64,000 nt of DNA from Protea cynaroides (taxonomy: Eukaryota > Streptophyta > Magnoliopsida > Proteales > Proteaceae), in NCBI GenBank assembly GCA_028583415.1, contig CM053269.1:25039477-25103476 (forward strand), in the 5' to 3' direction. A program made the translations under genes and the position numbers. Position 1 is the first letter of the stretch. Each line of letters opens with the position of its first letter. The notes under the pieces were generated by a model. It was not told the origin of the DNA, did no database searches, and was given only the letters and a program-made list of their open reading frames with translations. Below are positions 24,337-35,741 of the stretch, piece by piece.

Positions 24337-25179
24337 TTAGGGTTCAAACTTAGGACGTACATCATATGTATTTTTTTTAAGATTTTGAAGCCCAAAATTT
24401 TATGGGAGTCTCTCTGATATGATAGAAGACTACCCTAAATATTTCGTTTCATTTGGAATTGGGGAAATATATCAAAAAATTTGTCTTTGACAATGCTATT
24501 TTTCTCGGATGTAATGCAATCCTCCATCGAAAAGTCTCTAGACAAAGGCCTTATGGCCATAATCAGAAAATCCACTTAACATGAACTTTTTAGACATGAA
24601 GGTCTTCTAAAAAATGGCACTAGTTTCATATTTTCTCCATTTTTCGTTGAATTGATATCAATTTTTAAGTGCATAGTGCTTTGATTTCAGATCTGTCATG
24701 ATGTGCTGATTTGCATGATTGAAAAGAGTCTCACAAAGAAAATATACTGTTTTAACTTGTTTTTCTTAATGAAATTTTAGATCAGACAGTTATCTACATA
24801 GACATATGTCTGTATTTAATTTTCATTAAGAATAGAATTTTATTTGGAATTTATGGTGCAACTGGTCAAAAATCTAGAACAGACCTGACCAGTGTATTTG
24901 CCTGTACTTGGGGAATGTTTTCGACCTGCCTATGGTCTCTTTTAGGATTAGCTTCCTTGGGACAAAATGTTGGCCTCTGAGTCCTCTTTCCGAGGATATC
25001 TTTTAAGAATTTTTTGAGTAAGTACAGTTCCCTATGTGTCCATTTTGGTCCAGCCTGACAAAGCTGTCATCTTGCTACGTGTTCCATCATGTTTTGATTG
25101 ATTCTCATATGCTTTGGTTGTTTCTCACATGCCATATTTGATGCTATGCTATGTTCGGATGCTCGTATGCATACACTAC

Positions 25180-25290
25180 TATAATTGGAATGGTCACACT
25201 GCCATAATTGGAATAGTCACAATGCGATAATTGGAATGATCACATTGCCATAATTGGAATAATCACATTGCCATGATTGGAATGCTACAC
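25180..25290 (+). repeat. 23-bp tandem repeat in the Ogre-like LTR
   Basis: About five copies of a GCCATAATTGGAATRRTCACA unit, also present at about 34970-35080 in the 3' LTR. Confidence 0.8.
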
Positions 25291-25740
25291 ATGCTTATTG
25301 CCATATTTGTCTACTACACTTGCTCACATATTACTGCCATGTTTGGATGCACACTTACCATGTTTGTATTAGTTCACATGCTCACTTGCCATTTTTGGCT
25401 GATGTGTTGCTAAATTTGAATATATTTCCAACATGCTATATTTGGATGCTTACACTGCTATATTTAAGCTCACATTGCTTTGTTAGATTGTTTACAGTGT
25501 ACAACAACTAGGGCAAGATACACCCTGAAATAGAAAGAATTGAACAGGGTAGGAAACCCTAAGATGGAAAGAAAACAATAATTAGGGAAAATGAAACCCT
25601 AAAAATAAAAAATAGCAATTAGGGCAAAATAAACCCTAGAATAAAGAGAATAATTAGGGTATGAAACCCTAAAAAATGAAAATCACAATGAAAAGGGATA
25701 GGAAACCCTAGAAACCTAAAAATGGAAACAATTAAAAATG

Positions 25741-26255
25741 GTAGGAATTTAGGTCTCATCCCTAGATCCTATTGACAAAAATAGAAAGAATTTGGTACAC
25801 ATCCCAAATAAAAATGGTAGAAATTTAGGTCTCATCCCTAGATCCTATTGGCAAAAATAGAAAGAATTTGGTACACATCCCAAATAAAAATGATAGGAAT
25901 TTAGTTCTCATCCCTAGATCCTATTGACAAAAATAGAAAGAATTTGGTACACATCCCAAATAAAAATGGTAGGAATTTAGGTCTCATCCCTAGATCCTAT
26001 TGACAAAAATAGAAAGAATTTGGTACACATCCCAAATAAAAATGGTAGGAATTTAGGTCTCATCCCTAGATCCTATTGATAAAAATAGAAATAATTTGGT
26101 ACACATCCCAAATAAAAATGGTAGGAATTTAGGTCTCATCCCTAGATCCTATTGACAAAAATAGAAATAATTTGGTACACATCCCAAATAAAAATGGTAG
26201 GAATTTAGGTCTCATCCCTAGATCCTATTGACAAAATTGGAAGGATTTTGGTACA
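25741..26255 (+). repeat. 76-bp tandem repeat in the Ogre-like LTR
   Basis: Units start at 25741, 25817, 25893, 25969, 26045, 26121 and 26197 (the last partial), so the period is exactly 76 bp with few differences. Each unit begins GTAGGAATTTAGGTCTC and ends near CACATCCCAAAT. Confidence 0.95.
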
Positions 26256-27006
26256 CATTCCAAATCCGACTCCCAAAACCCTTTCGAATTACGTCGTACC
26301 TGATTTCTAGGGCACACCCTAGAATACGTAGGCAATTTGGGAATCCCAAATACGGTACAAAGCCACCCATCAACCATACATCCAGCATAAACTTCAACTT
26401 GAACAAAAAATCTAATTGAAGCACATGCATAAATCACTTCCACAATCTTTAATCACACAACCCATTTTCGAACTACGTTTTTGGACTTGATTTCCAGGAT
26501 TGGAATACGTAGGCAGTTTGAGATGTCTTACACATCTCAGATTCAGTCCAAGACCGAACCAAAGATGGTTCGGTTCACTGTATAATATTTTACATTACAT
26601 TTGCTCGTTTATTTACTTTAAAACATGATTGGCTAAACCCTAGGTTAGAATAATTTAGCAACTTGGTTTAGGACATCCCCCATTGAACCCTAGTCATCCA
26701 GTTGACCAAGCACAGTCAAAATTAGAATTTAAGGAAAGTTTAGGAGGCCGATATTGATCGGGCGGTTTGGGTGCCTAACACCTTCCCATAATCGTACCCT
26801 GAATACTTACCCGATCTCTTGCAGACCAAAGAACCGATATATTGGGTCACGAGTCAATAGAAGTCTTACCTTAGGGTGAGGCTACATTTTTAGAGGTCCT
26901 AGACCTTAATCTAGGTGGCGACTCCAACAGAATAAATCGATCTTCATCGATTACAGGACACATTTATCCAGAGGAGGATCACGTCGATTTCCCATTGTCC
27001 TCACAG

Positions 27007-27024
27007 TGGCGACTCCGCTGGGGA
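27007..27024 (+). promoter_or_regulatory. Primer binding site of the Ogre-like element
   Basis: TGGCGACTCCGCTGGGGA, the tRNA-Arg-type site reported for Ogre elements, one base after the LTR end. Confidence 0.75.
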
Positions 27025-29680
27025 TGAATATTCAGACTCCTAGGATACTTTCCTTATATTGATTTGCTTGACATTTGATGCTAGATCTAGGGTACTATAT
27101 TTATTGTTTGTACATATTGTTTTGGGGGGAATGGGTTCAGTCACACTTTCGTGCGAGTAGCCGAACCGGGTCCCATGCATGTGGGGCAGCCCGCTAGGCG
27201 AAACACACAGCCTTGGCCTGTACTTTGTGAGACCACGACCGGCAAGCAGCCTCTAATGAGCGTTTCTTGGGTCCGCCTGGGAATGCGTTATGCTACTCCA
27301 CGTCGCTTGGATCCTTGCAACATAGTATATAAAGGGAATGGGGGCCCATTATTCATCGAGCATTCGGTGATAGGTTACCCCGTCCTTGTCAAGGTGGCAT
27401 TTTCTGTCCTAACCTAGTTTGAGTCATATGTATGTTATTTTTGGTCCATCTTTGAACCAACATGGTAAAATCTACTCGATCATAATATTTACATCTAAGA
27501 CGTCGAAGTTCTGTCCGTTTTTGTCCTTGACTTGTCAACATGTTTGGATCCACACTTGAGTATTCTTGTCTCTCACTTGTTGGGAGCGTGAGGGTTACGT
27601 ATACCCGCGTACACATTAGTGTGGGCGGTCTGTACACGCCCTCCATCGTACAAAGCTCATTGTGTTGATCTGTTCAATATTGATACGTCAATCTCATAAA
27701 CGATCAGAAAATCTTCGTCACAGCATAGATACTATGATCAAGTAAAAATTTACTGGTTTTTTCAATCATGAACTGCTTTTGTCATCCTTCATGACAACTA
27801 CAAATAAGCATATCCGTTTCAATTTCTTGAAATTTGATGAACCACATGGTCGAACCTTGGTGCAACAATGATCCATTCAGAATCTTGAGGCCCCAAGACC
27901 AATCATGGGGTTATTCAAATACAAATAAATTGTTACAGATGATGTCTAATGGTCAGTTTTCATGAAGGAGCTAACTTTGTTTGGTCGAGTTAGCTTGTAT
28001 GTATATGCGTATTCTTCTCATGTCCAGTCACTTCTGAGTCTTAACCTTCAGTCATTGTTTATAGAAAGAAAGAAAAAAAAAACCAAAAAAAAAAAAAAGA
28101 AAAAAAAAAGGTTGAACTAGGGAGGATAGAATTGTCTAGACTTAAGAGAACACCTGAGTGAGTAGACAAAGCATCCACTCATAGGAATGTCTCATCATCA
28201 CCGGTTCATGTCTCGGTTCATGGTCATAAGGAGGACTTTTGTACCTCGAAATGTTGGAATGGTTGGAAGACAGTATATTGAGAGCCCAAATATTTCAGAA
28301 TGGAATTGAAATTCGAAGATCAGAGTGAGGAACCCAAGAGGGTAGAAATCAGAATCATAGATTCTGAGAGATTATATGTTTCTTTCCCATACTAGCATAC
28401 CTGCCAAATTTAAATGGAAAAAACTGAGATTGGAAATCATTTCATTCACCCTTGGCGACTGAGCCACTTTGACCGATGGAGTGTTGACTCCCAAATTACT
28501 TTCATCACCCAAGGTGACCCAAACTCAAAGGAGTAGCCCTTGAACCTTCAAGAATGTCCCACCCACCTCCCAAATCCAGGATGAAAAGGAAGACCATCTG
28601 GTCAATTATATCCCAAAATTAAGGTAGCCTGAAAATGAACTTCATGTGCGCCCTAAACTGGGGCAAAACCAAAATGTCAGTATACCCTAAATTGGGGCAC
28701 AACAAAAATATCAGTGCACCCTAAACTAGGGCATAATTAAAATGTTAATGGATTCAAAGTGGGACAAACCAAAAAAGGTGATGGACCAACAAGGGTATAG
28801 GTCAGAGTTTCATGACATCCAAACTGGGGCATAAGATTGGAATATATTTATCCCAAATTGAGGCATTGGCCAGGTGAATGTCAAACCTGAATTGGGGCAT
28901 AAATCAAAATGATAATAGACCCAAGAGGGGTTTATCTCAAGATGGAAATGGTCAAACACACGTCAATAGATAGGCGTAATGAGTCTTACTAGCGAAAATC
29001 TGAATGGAGATTCGGTCCTACAACCAATCATAAGTTGGCGCCAATGATGTCGTATCCAATTGGGGTAACTTGGTGAATTACTTGTCTAAACTGGCTACCA
29101 TTGGTATCTGATAGGTCATATATGTTTGGGCTTAAGTTCGATGTGTCTGTAGACGGTGCAGTCCCAATTGCTCTGAAAAAATGAACAAAAATTATCTCAT
29201 TTGATACATCAACAACAATGCTTTACTACTTCCAATCCATTCCTTCCCAGTTTGATATTTCTTCCTCTTCCATGTCCGTTGCTAATTCGAACTCTGATGA
29301 CGATTGAGATGATGGGTCACAACTTGAACTTCTACTCCATCGGCCTTTAGAGAAATGAAAGCTCAACAACACACGTGAAAGTTAAAGATAATTACGTTGA
29401 AGTCATGCAAGCATTCTCAAAGATACAAGTTGGAACATCAAAATGTCATCCCATTTGGTCGATTTATAGAAAGAATTGTTTTGGGATATTCCTTGAAAGT
29501 AGAGAACATTTACAGACTTATACAAGTGGTTCATTTAGTTTTACAAGAATGGGTTTACACACAAGGCATTATCAAGTTTACATCAATCCAAGTGATCAAG
29601 TCTTCTACAAGTGCATGAAGTCTACAGACATAAAACATGCTATGGATCAACCTCAAAGTCAAAGATGAGCTCAAAAAAAG

Positions 29681-29723
<43 letters not shown>

Positions 29724-31361
29724 AGAAGAAAAAAAAAAAAAAAGAGAAAAAAAAGAAAAAGAAAAAGAAAGAGCTATACAAAATAATGAGATTGGTTAGC
29801 ATACTACATTGGAACAACGATGGTGGACAAGTTCAACTATGGTGCATAGACATGAAGCAACTACTTTGAAACACTAATGATGAGTGAGTTCGATTACAAG
29901 GCATGTACATGGGACAACTCCTTTGGAGCCCTGCTGATGGACAAGTTCAGTTATAAAGCAATAAGACAATTGGTTCTCGTACAATGACATATAGACACCA
30001 TTTCTTAGAACCTGATTGGAGAGATGATCATTTGTTGTGGTTCACGTTGTGTGTTAAGCTGGATTTTTGATATTGGTCACTACATCCCGCCCATACAGGG
30101 GGTGGTCTCATCACTTTGTTGTCATCAGAGGATTTTTCTTTTCGGCTAAAGACTCTCTCTCCCGTCCATCAATCTGACGGTCTTCCACAGAGTCTACATT
30201 ACATGCCCTTACTTCAAATGTCACAAAATTTTATGGTATTGTTTCTTGTGAACATATCGTCTTGTTATGCATAAATATTGTTTAATAAATCTGACTGGAA
30301 TATCTATCTGTCGTTCATCATTTCGACGGCATCCAAGAATTCCATAGTCCTTTGTTGCTAGCCAATAAAATGGCATCGCCTAGTGGAGATAAAGCCATTC
30401 TACATAAACAACCAAACACTCTCCCAATGGCAGACCCATTGGATAGTTTCTTATCTGTCCATCAGGACCTTCGGTCGTCATACTTGTATACGGACTTAAG
30501 GGATTTGGGCCCAAACGTGGTTATAATCGATTCAACGATCCCGAGCATAGCTTGTTGAAATTTGTTTTATATCTGAATGATACCGAGAGGAGAAAACATT
30601 CTTTGACGTTTTTTTCTAAAGATTAGTGTAGGGTTGCATCTCCTTAAGGTTATTTCTATTGATGACTCAAAAGTCGCTTGCCTATCAATATGTGCAGACT
30701 TGAACTTAGACACTGGGGAAAAATCACCCATTTATCCAAACATCATGAGTCTAGTTGAGCCCCTTGTTTGAAACTCTAGCTGAGTTCATTTGAATGTAAA
30801 AGAAAGATGACTCATACAAATTTTAGTCATTGTCATCATTTGCCCCTCATTAAAAAGACCTGATTGCCCTTTGATCAAAGTGAAACCCATATAAATTTGG
30901 CAGGAATGCACAACATATCAAAATTGCCTTTTAAAGAAAAGAAACATGTTTCTCTCGGTCTAGATCACGTCAAGTCATGGAAATTCGATCAAATCATGAT
31001 CTCTAGTTCCTCTTGGATTCCGAGCAATGTTAGTGGACAAAGTGCAGATGCTGAGCCCCATTGTGGCTACCTCAATATTTATGGAAAGTTCAACCCATTT
31101 TGGGAATGAAGAAAGATGAAGAAAGAAATTGAAAAGAACAAGAAAAAGAAAAATGAAAAATGAAAGTACAGAGAAGAAAGAAGACTGAATGAAAGCAGAA
31201 TTAGAATGGAAAAGAGAACAAGATGTAAGCAAAGAGAAGAAAGAAAGAAAGATCATGGAAAGAGAGAAAAAAACCAGCCCGAACTATGCGGAACCTGATT
31301 CCAGAGGGATGGAAATCCCAAAGGATACGTAGGCAATTTGGGACACCCCAAATTCGGTCCA
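27025..31361 (+). other. Non-coding internal region of the Ogre-like element
   Basis: No gag or pol motif in any frame. It has repeated phrases around CCCTAAAYTGGGGCA (28630-28930), A-rich tracts at 28070-28110 and 29670-29770, and short unrelated reading frames (for example 29375-29668) that I do not regard as genes. Confidence 0.6.
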
Positions 31362-31675
31362 AAGGATACACATCCAAAGGCTACACATCCAAAGGCTACA
31401 CAGCCAAAGGCTACACATCCAAAGGATACACATCCAAAGGCTACACATCCCAAGGCTACACAGCCAAAGGCTACACATCCAAAGGATACACATCCAAAGG
31501 CTACACATCCAAAGGCTACACAGCCAAAGGCTACACATCCAAAGGATACACATCCAAAGGCTACACATCCCAAGGCTGCACAGCCAAAGGCCACACATCC
31601 AAAGGCTACACATCCAAAGGCTACACATCCAAAGGCTACACAGCCAAAGGCTACACATCCAAAGGTTACAAATCC
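31362..31675 (+). repeat. 15-bp tandem repeat array
   Basis: About 21 copies of AAAGGCTACACATCC with a few point variants (GGATACA, ACAGCC, CCCAAGG). The period is a multiple of three, so long open frames appear on both strands (a GYTSK-type peptide and its reverse). They are an artefact of the repeat. Confidence 0.95.
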
Positions 31676-31686
31676 AGAGCACAAAA

Positions 31687-31835
31687 CACAGTTACAGTTA
31701 CATCATGAGCGGTCTTGAGCTAAAGTCACGACTGATAGGGTCGCTACTCAAGAAGCTTGGCAGTTACAGTTACACCATGAGCGGTCTTGAGCCAAAGTCA
31801 CAGACCTGATAAGGTCGCTACTCAAGGAGCTTGAC
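31687..31835 (+). repeat. Two-copy tandem repeat before the Ogre-like polypurine tract
   Basis: Two copies of about 73 bp starting CAGTTACAGTTACAYCATG. Each contains TCTTGAGC and CTACTCAAG arms that could pair as a small hairpin. Confidence 0.7.
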
Positions 31836-31983
31836 ATCTACATTTTTTTGTTGTACAGTGTAAAAAAAAAAATAGTTTACCGCATCAATTCAAGAGAACA
31901 ATGTTATAATCCAGATCAAGTGCAGAATAAAGTAAAAATGGGCCACTTTTGTCTTCGGTCTCAATTGCCCACAATCTCTGCCG

Positions 31984-31995
31984 AAGAGGGGCATC
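31984..31995 (+). promoter_or_regulatory. Polypurine tract of the Ogre-like element
   Basis: AAGAGGGGCATC lies directly before the 3' LTR start TGTAAGCACCCC. The Tat-like element at 42058 has nearly the same tract before its 3' LTR. Confidence 0.7.
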
Positions 31996-32825
31996 TGTAA
32001 GCACCCCATTTTTGCCATCCCAGCTAAACAAAGCCCTGCGGGCGTGTGGACAACAAAAGGAGAAAGATGATCGAAAGTTTGGATTTTTTTTTACTGCGAA
32101 TTTGAGGAAGTTTTTAATGGGTCCGTGAATTTGAGGAAGTTTTCAATGGGTCCACAACGAAGGTCATGGGTTATAATTTTGCATGGATGCATAGGTCATA
32201 GAATTATCTTCGAAATGAGACCGGAATTGCTCAATTCTGATATCAAATGAAGAAGATATGACCATTTTAGTCGGATGATACATATAAGGGAGGTTTATGA
32301 AGTTATTATAAATAATCCCAGGGGCCTTCGTGCAAATTATCCTAAGTCGGATCGTTTGAATTTCAAATCATCATATCTTAATCATCCGACATCGGATTCA
32401 GATGATCCCAAGACCATTATTCTTCATTCATGATGTTCTACAAAGTGGACGTAAAAAATCCCAGGTAGAAGTCACCAAGTGGGTCCCATGCAAGCTTGCA
32501 TGCAAAATTATCGTCGAACTTCAAAGCCGCATATCTTTTCCGTTCTACATCAGATTCAGGTGATTCCAGTTCCTATATTCCTCATTTTTAATGTTCTACA
32601 AAATGAATGCAAAAAATTTGGAATAGAGACCATCGAAAAATTCCATGCGGGACGACAGTGGAAATGACCCATGAAATGACAAGGAGAGAAAACCCAATTA
32701 ATTCCAATCAATCCAGTCAACTCAGTTCAAGCCAGTTTTGGTCCAACCTAGTTCAACCCATACTCGGTTTAACTCGGTCCAACCTAAGTCGGTCTCAACC
32801 CGTTTCGAACCGGTTCATTCATGTG

Positions 32826-32856
32826 CATAGTATTTATATATATTATATATATTATA

Positions 32857-32916
<60 letters not shown>

Positions 32917-32945
32917 ATATATGTATATAATATATATTATTATAT
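32826..32945 (+). repeat. TA/TG microsatellite
   Basis: Long TA dinucleotide run with a short GTGTGTGTG core, inside the Ogre-like 3' LTR. Confidence 0.95.
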
Positions 32946-32950
32946 GTAAA

Positions 32951-33280
32951 TGATAATCCAAAAGATTTTGAGAAGAAAAATGAAAGAGGGGAGAGAGAAA
33001 ACGTGAAAGAGAAAGGGATTTAAGGTTTTGAGATAATCCAAAAAGATCTTGAGAAGAAAAAGGAAAGAGGGGAGAGAGAAAATGTGAAAGAGAAGGGGAT
33101 TTAGGGTTTTGAGATAATCCAAAAAGATCTTGAGAAAAAAAAGGAAAGAGGGGAGAGAGAAAAAACGTGAAAGAGAAGGGGATTTAGGATTTTGAGATAA
33201 TCCAAAAAGATCTTGAGAAGAAAAAAGGAAAGAGGGAGAAATAAAAAAAAATAAAAAAAAAAAAGGGGGGGGGAAAAGAT
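32951..33280 (+). repeat. 81-bp purine-rich tandem repeat
   Basis: Four copies starting GATAATCCAAAAAGATCTTG at about 32952, 33032, 33113 and 33196, so the period is 80-83 bp. It is followed by a long strand-asymmetric GA-rich zone to about 33800. Confidence 0.88.
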
Positions 33281-35241
33281 TGCCCTTCACGTTTTCTAGA
33301 AAGAAAACGTGAAAGAAAAGAGAGGGAGAAAAGGAAAAAAGGAAGGAAAAGAATTAAGAAGAAAAGGAAAGAAGAAAGAAAGGAAAGAGAGAAGGATTTT
33401 TCTAGAAGAAGGAAGGAGAGAAAGGAAAGAGAGAAGGGATTTTCTAGAAGAAGAATGAGAAAAAGGAAAGAAAGGAAGAAGAAAAAACGTGGGAAGGAAG
33501 AAAAGAAAGGAAAGAAGAAAAAATGGAGAGAAAAAAAGATTTTCTAGAAAAAAGAAGAAAAGGAAAGAAGGATCTTCTAGAAAATGAATGAAAAATTATA
33601 AATAGGAGAGAGGAGGGATCCTTTTCCAGACCAGAGAGAGAGGGGAACGTGGGTGAGAGAGAGAAACGTGAGTGAGAGAGAGAAAACATGAGAGAGGAAG
33701 AAAGAAAGAGAGAGAAAAGAGAAAAGAAAGAAAAGAGAAGAAGAAAACAGAGAAAGAGAAGAGAGAAAGAAGCAGAAGAGAGGAGAATGAGGATTCACAT
33801 TCAAATGGGATTGATACAACCCCCAATCACCCTTCATCAATGGTTTCGCTCGATTTGAGCCCAAGGTTAGTACTCTAAACAAATTTAGAGGTCGTTACAA
33901 TGCCCGAATGCCAATTTTGCTTGAAAAAGGCTAATTTTCATGAAATCTCAATCATGAATGCTCTATTACATGCTTGTTAATGTTAGGATGCCTATGTCTA
34001 ACATTTTTCATGAATGATAATTTGTCTAAGCTATTCAATGATGAATTTTTGATTGATATACAATGATGTTTGATGTTTTTTGTAAATTTCATAAAGTGAT
34101 TTTCTGATCTGAAAATTCCAGATTTAGGGTTCAAACTTAGGACGTACATCATATGTATTGTTTCTAAGATTTTGAAGCCCAAAATTTTATGGGAGTCTCT
34201 CTGATATGATATAAGACTACCCTAAAAATTTCGTTTCATTTGGAATTGGGGAAATATATCAAAAAATTTGTCTTTACCAATGCTATTTTTCTCGGATGTA
34301 ATGCAATCCTCTATCGGAAAGTCTCTAGACAAAAGCCTTATGGCCATAATCAGAAACTCTACTTAACATGAACTTTTTAGACATGAAAGTCTTCTAAAAA
34401 ATGGCACTAGTTTTATATTTTTTCCATTTTTCGTTGAATTGATATCAATTTTTAAGTGCATAGTGTTTTGATTTCAGATCTGTCATGATGTGTTGATTTG
34501 CATGATTGAAAAGAGTCATTTTTCACAAAGAAAATATACTGTTTTAACTTTTTTTTCTTAATGAAATTTTATATCAGACAGTTATCTACATATAAATATG
34601 TCTGTATTTAATTTTCATTAAGAATAGAATTTTATTTGGAATTTATGGTGCAACTGGTCAAAAATCTGGAACAGACCTGACCAGTGTATTTGCCTGTACT
34701 TGGGGAATGTTTTCGACCTGCCTATGGTCTCTTTTAGGATTAGCTTTCTTGGGACAAAATGTTGGCCTCTGAGTCCTCTTTCCGAGGATATCTTTTAAGA
34801 ATTTTTTGAGTAAGTACAGTTCCCTATGTGTCCATTTTGGTCCAGCCTGACAAAGCTGTCATCTTGCTACGTGTTCCATCATGTGTTGATTGATTCTCAT
34901 ATGCTTTGGTTGTTTCTCACATGCCATATTTGATGCTATGCTATGTTCGGATGCTCGTATGCATACACTACTATAATTGGAATGGTCACACTGTCATAAT
35001 TGGAATAGTCACACTGCCATAATTGGAATGATCACATTGCCATAATTGGAATAATCACATTGCCATGATTGGAATGCTACACATGCTTATTGCCATATTT
35101 GTCTACTACACTTGCTCACATATTACTGCCATGTTTGGATGCACACTTACCATGTTTGTATTGATTCACATGCTCACTTGCTATTTTTGACTGATGTGTT
35201 GCTAAATTTGAATATATTTCCAACATGCTATATTTGGATGC

Positions 35242-35741
35242 NNNNNNNNNNNNNNNNNNNNNNNNNNNNNNNNNNNNNNNNNNNNNNNNNNNNNNNNNNN
35301 NNNNNNNNNNNNNNNNNNNNNNNNNNNNNNNNNNNNNNNNNNNNNNNNNNNNNNNNNNNNNNNNNNNNNNNNNNNNNNNNNNNNNNNNNNNNNNNNNNNN
35401 NNNNNNNNNNNNNNNNNNNNNNNNNNNNNNNNNNNNNNNNNNNNNNNNNNNNNNNNNNNNNNNNNNNNNNNNNNNNNNNNNNNNNNNNNNNNNNNNNNNN
35501 NNNNNNNNNNNNNNNNNNNNNNNNNNNNNNNNNNNNNNNNNNNNNNNNNNNNNNNNNNNNNNNNNNNNNNNNNNNNNNNNNNNNNNNNNNNNNNNNNNNN
35601 NNNNNNNNNNNNNNNNNNNNNNNNNNNNNNNNNNNNNNNNNNNNNNNNNNNNNNNNNNNNNNNNNNNNNNNNNNNNNNNNNNNNNNNNNNNNNNNNNNNN
35701 NNNNNNNNNNNNNNNNNNNNNNNNNNNNNNNNNNNNNNNNN
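35242..35741. other. Assembly gap, 500 N
   Basis: Exactly 500 N, a common placeholder length. The left flank is the middle of an Ogre-like LTR and the right flank is the integrase region of element A-D. Reading frames crossing it have no meaning. Confidence 0.98.

Larger units (their letters stand above)
24337..27005 (+). repeat. 5' LTR of the Ogre-like element, lacking its first 2.1 kb
   Basis: It begins at the equivalent of 34124 in the 3' LTR and ends TCACA before the PBS. It contains a 23-bp repeat block, a stretch of imperfect AAACCCTAA-bearing repeats (25510-25710) and a 76-bp tandem array. Confidence 0.8.
24337..35241 (+). mobile_element. Ogre/Tat-like element without gag or pol, very long LTRs
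   Basis: A truncated 5' LTR (24337-27005) is followed by a tRNA-Arg-type PBS, about 5 kb of non-coding internal sequence, a purine tract and a 3' LTR from 31996. The direct repeat 24337-25450 = 34124-35241 anchors the pair. Combining both copies gives an LTR of about 4.8 kb, within the range known for Ogre. RATACGTAGGCA motifs, common in this lineage, occur near 26317, 26508 and 31325. Internal sequence shows no retroviral domain, so it would depend on a relative for enzymes. Its left end is truncated and its right end lies in the gap. Confidence 0.75.
31996..35241 (+). repeat. 3' LTR of the Ogre-like element, running into the gap
   Basis: It starts TGTAAGCACCCCATTTTTGCC. It supplies the first 2.1 kb missing from the 5' LTR, including a TA microsatellite, an 81-bp repeat and a purine-rich block (33230-33800). 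From 34124 it is nearly the same as 24337-25450. The remaining 1.55 kb or so is not in the assembly. Confidence 0.8.

Noticed and set aside
25741..26255. Regular 76-bp array considered as a CRISPR-like array
   Set aside because: The whole unit is repeated with no variable spacers, and the setting is a plant LTR. It is a minisatellite.
29375..29668. 97-codon frame in the Ogre-like internal region
   Set aside because: No gag or other motif, no conserved context. It is likely chance.
31253..31718. Reading frames of 126-143 codons on both strands over the 15-bp array
   Set aside because: A repeat with a period divisible by three and no stop gives open frames in several phases. The peptides are simple repeats with no flanking conserved domain.
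33300..33880. Frames in the purine-rich block encoding Ser/Phe-rich or Arg/Glu/Lys-rich peptides
   Set aside because: Low-complexity GA-rich DNA explains them. No domain or homologue is recognisable.
34120..34140. TTTAGGG telomere-like word in the Ogre-like LTR
   Set aside because: A single occurrence without an array.
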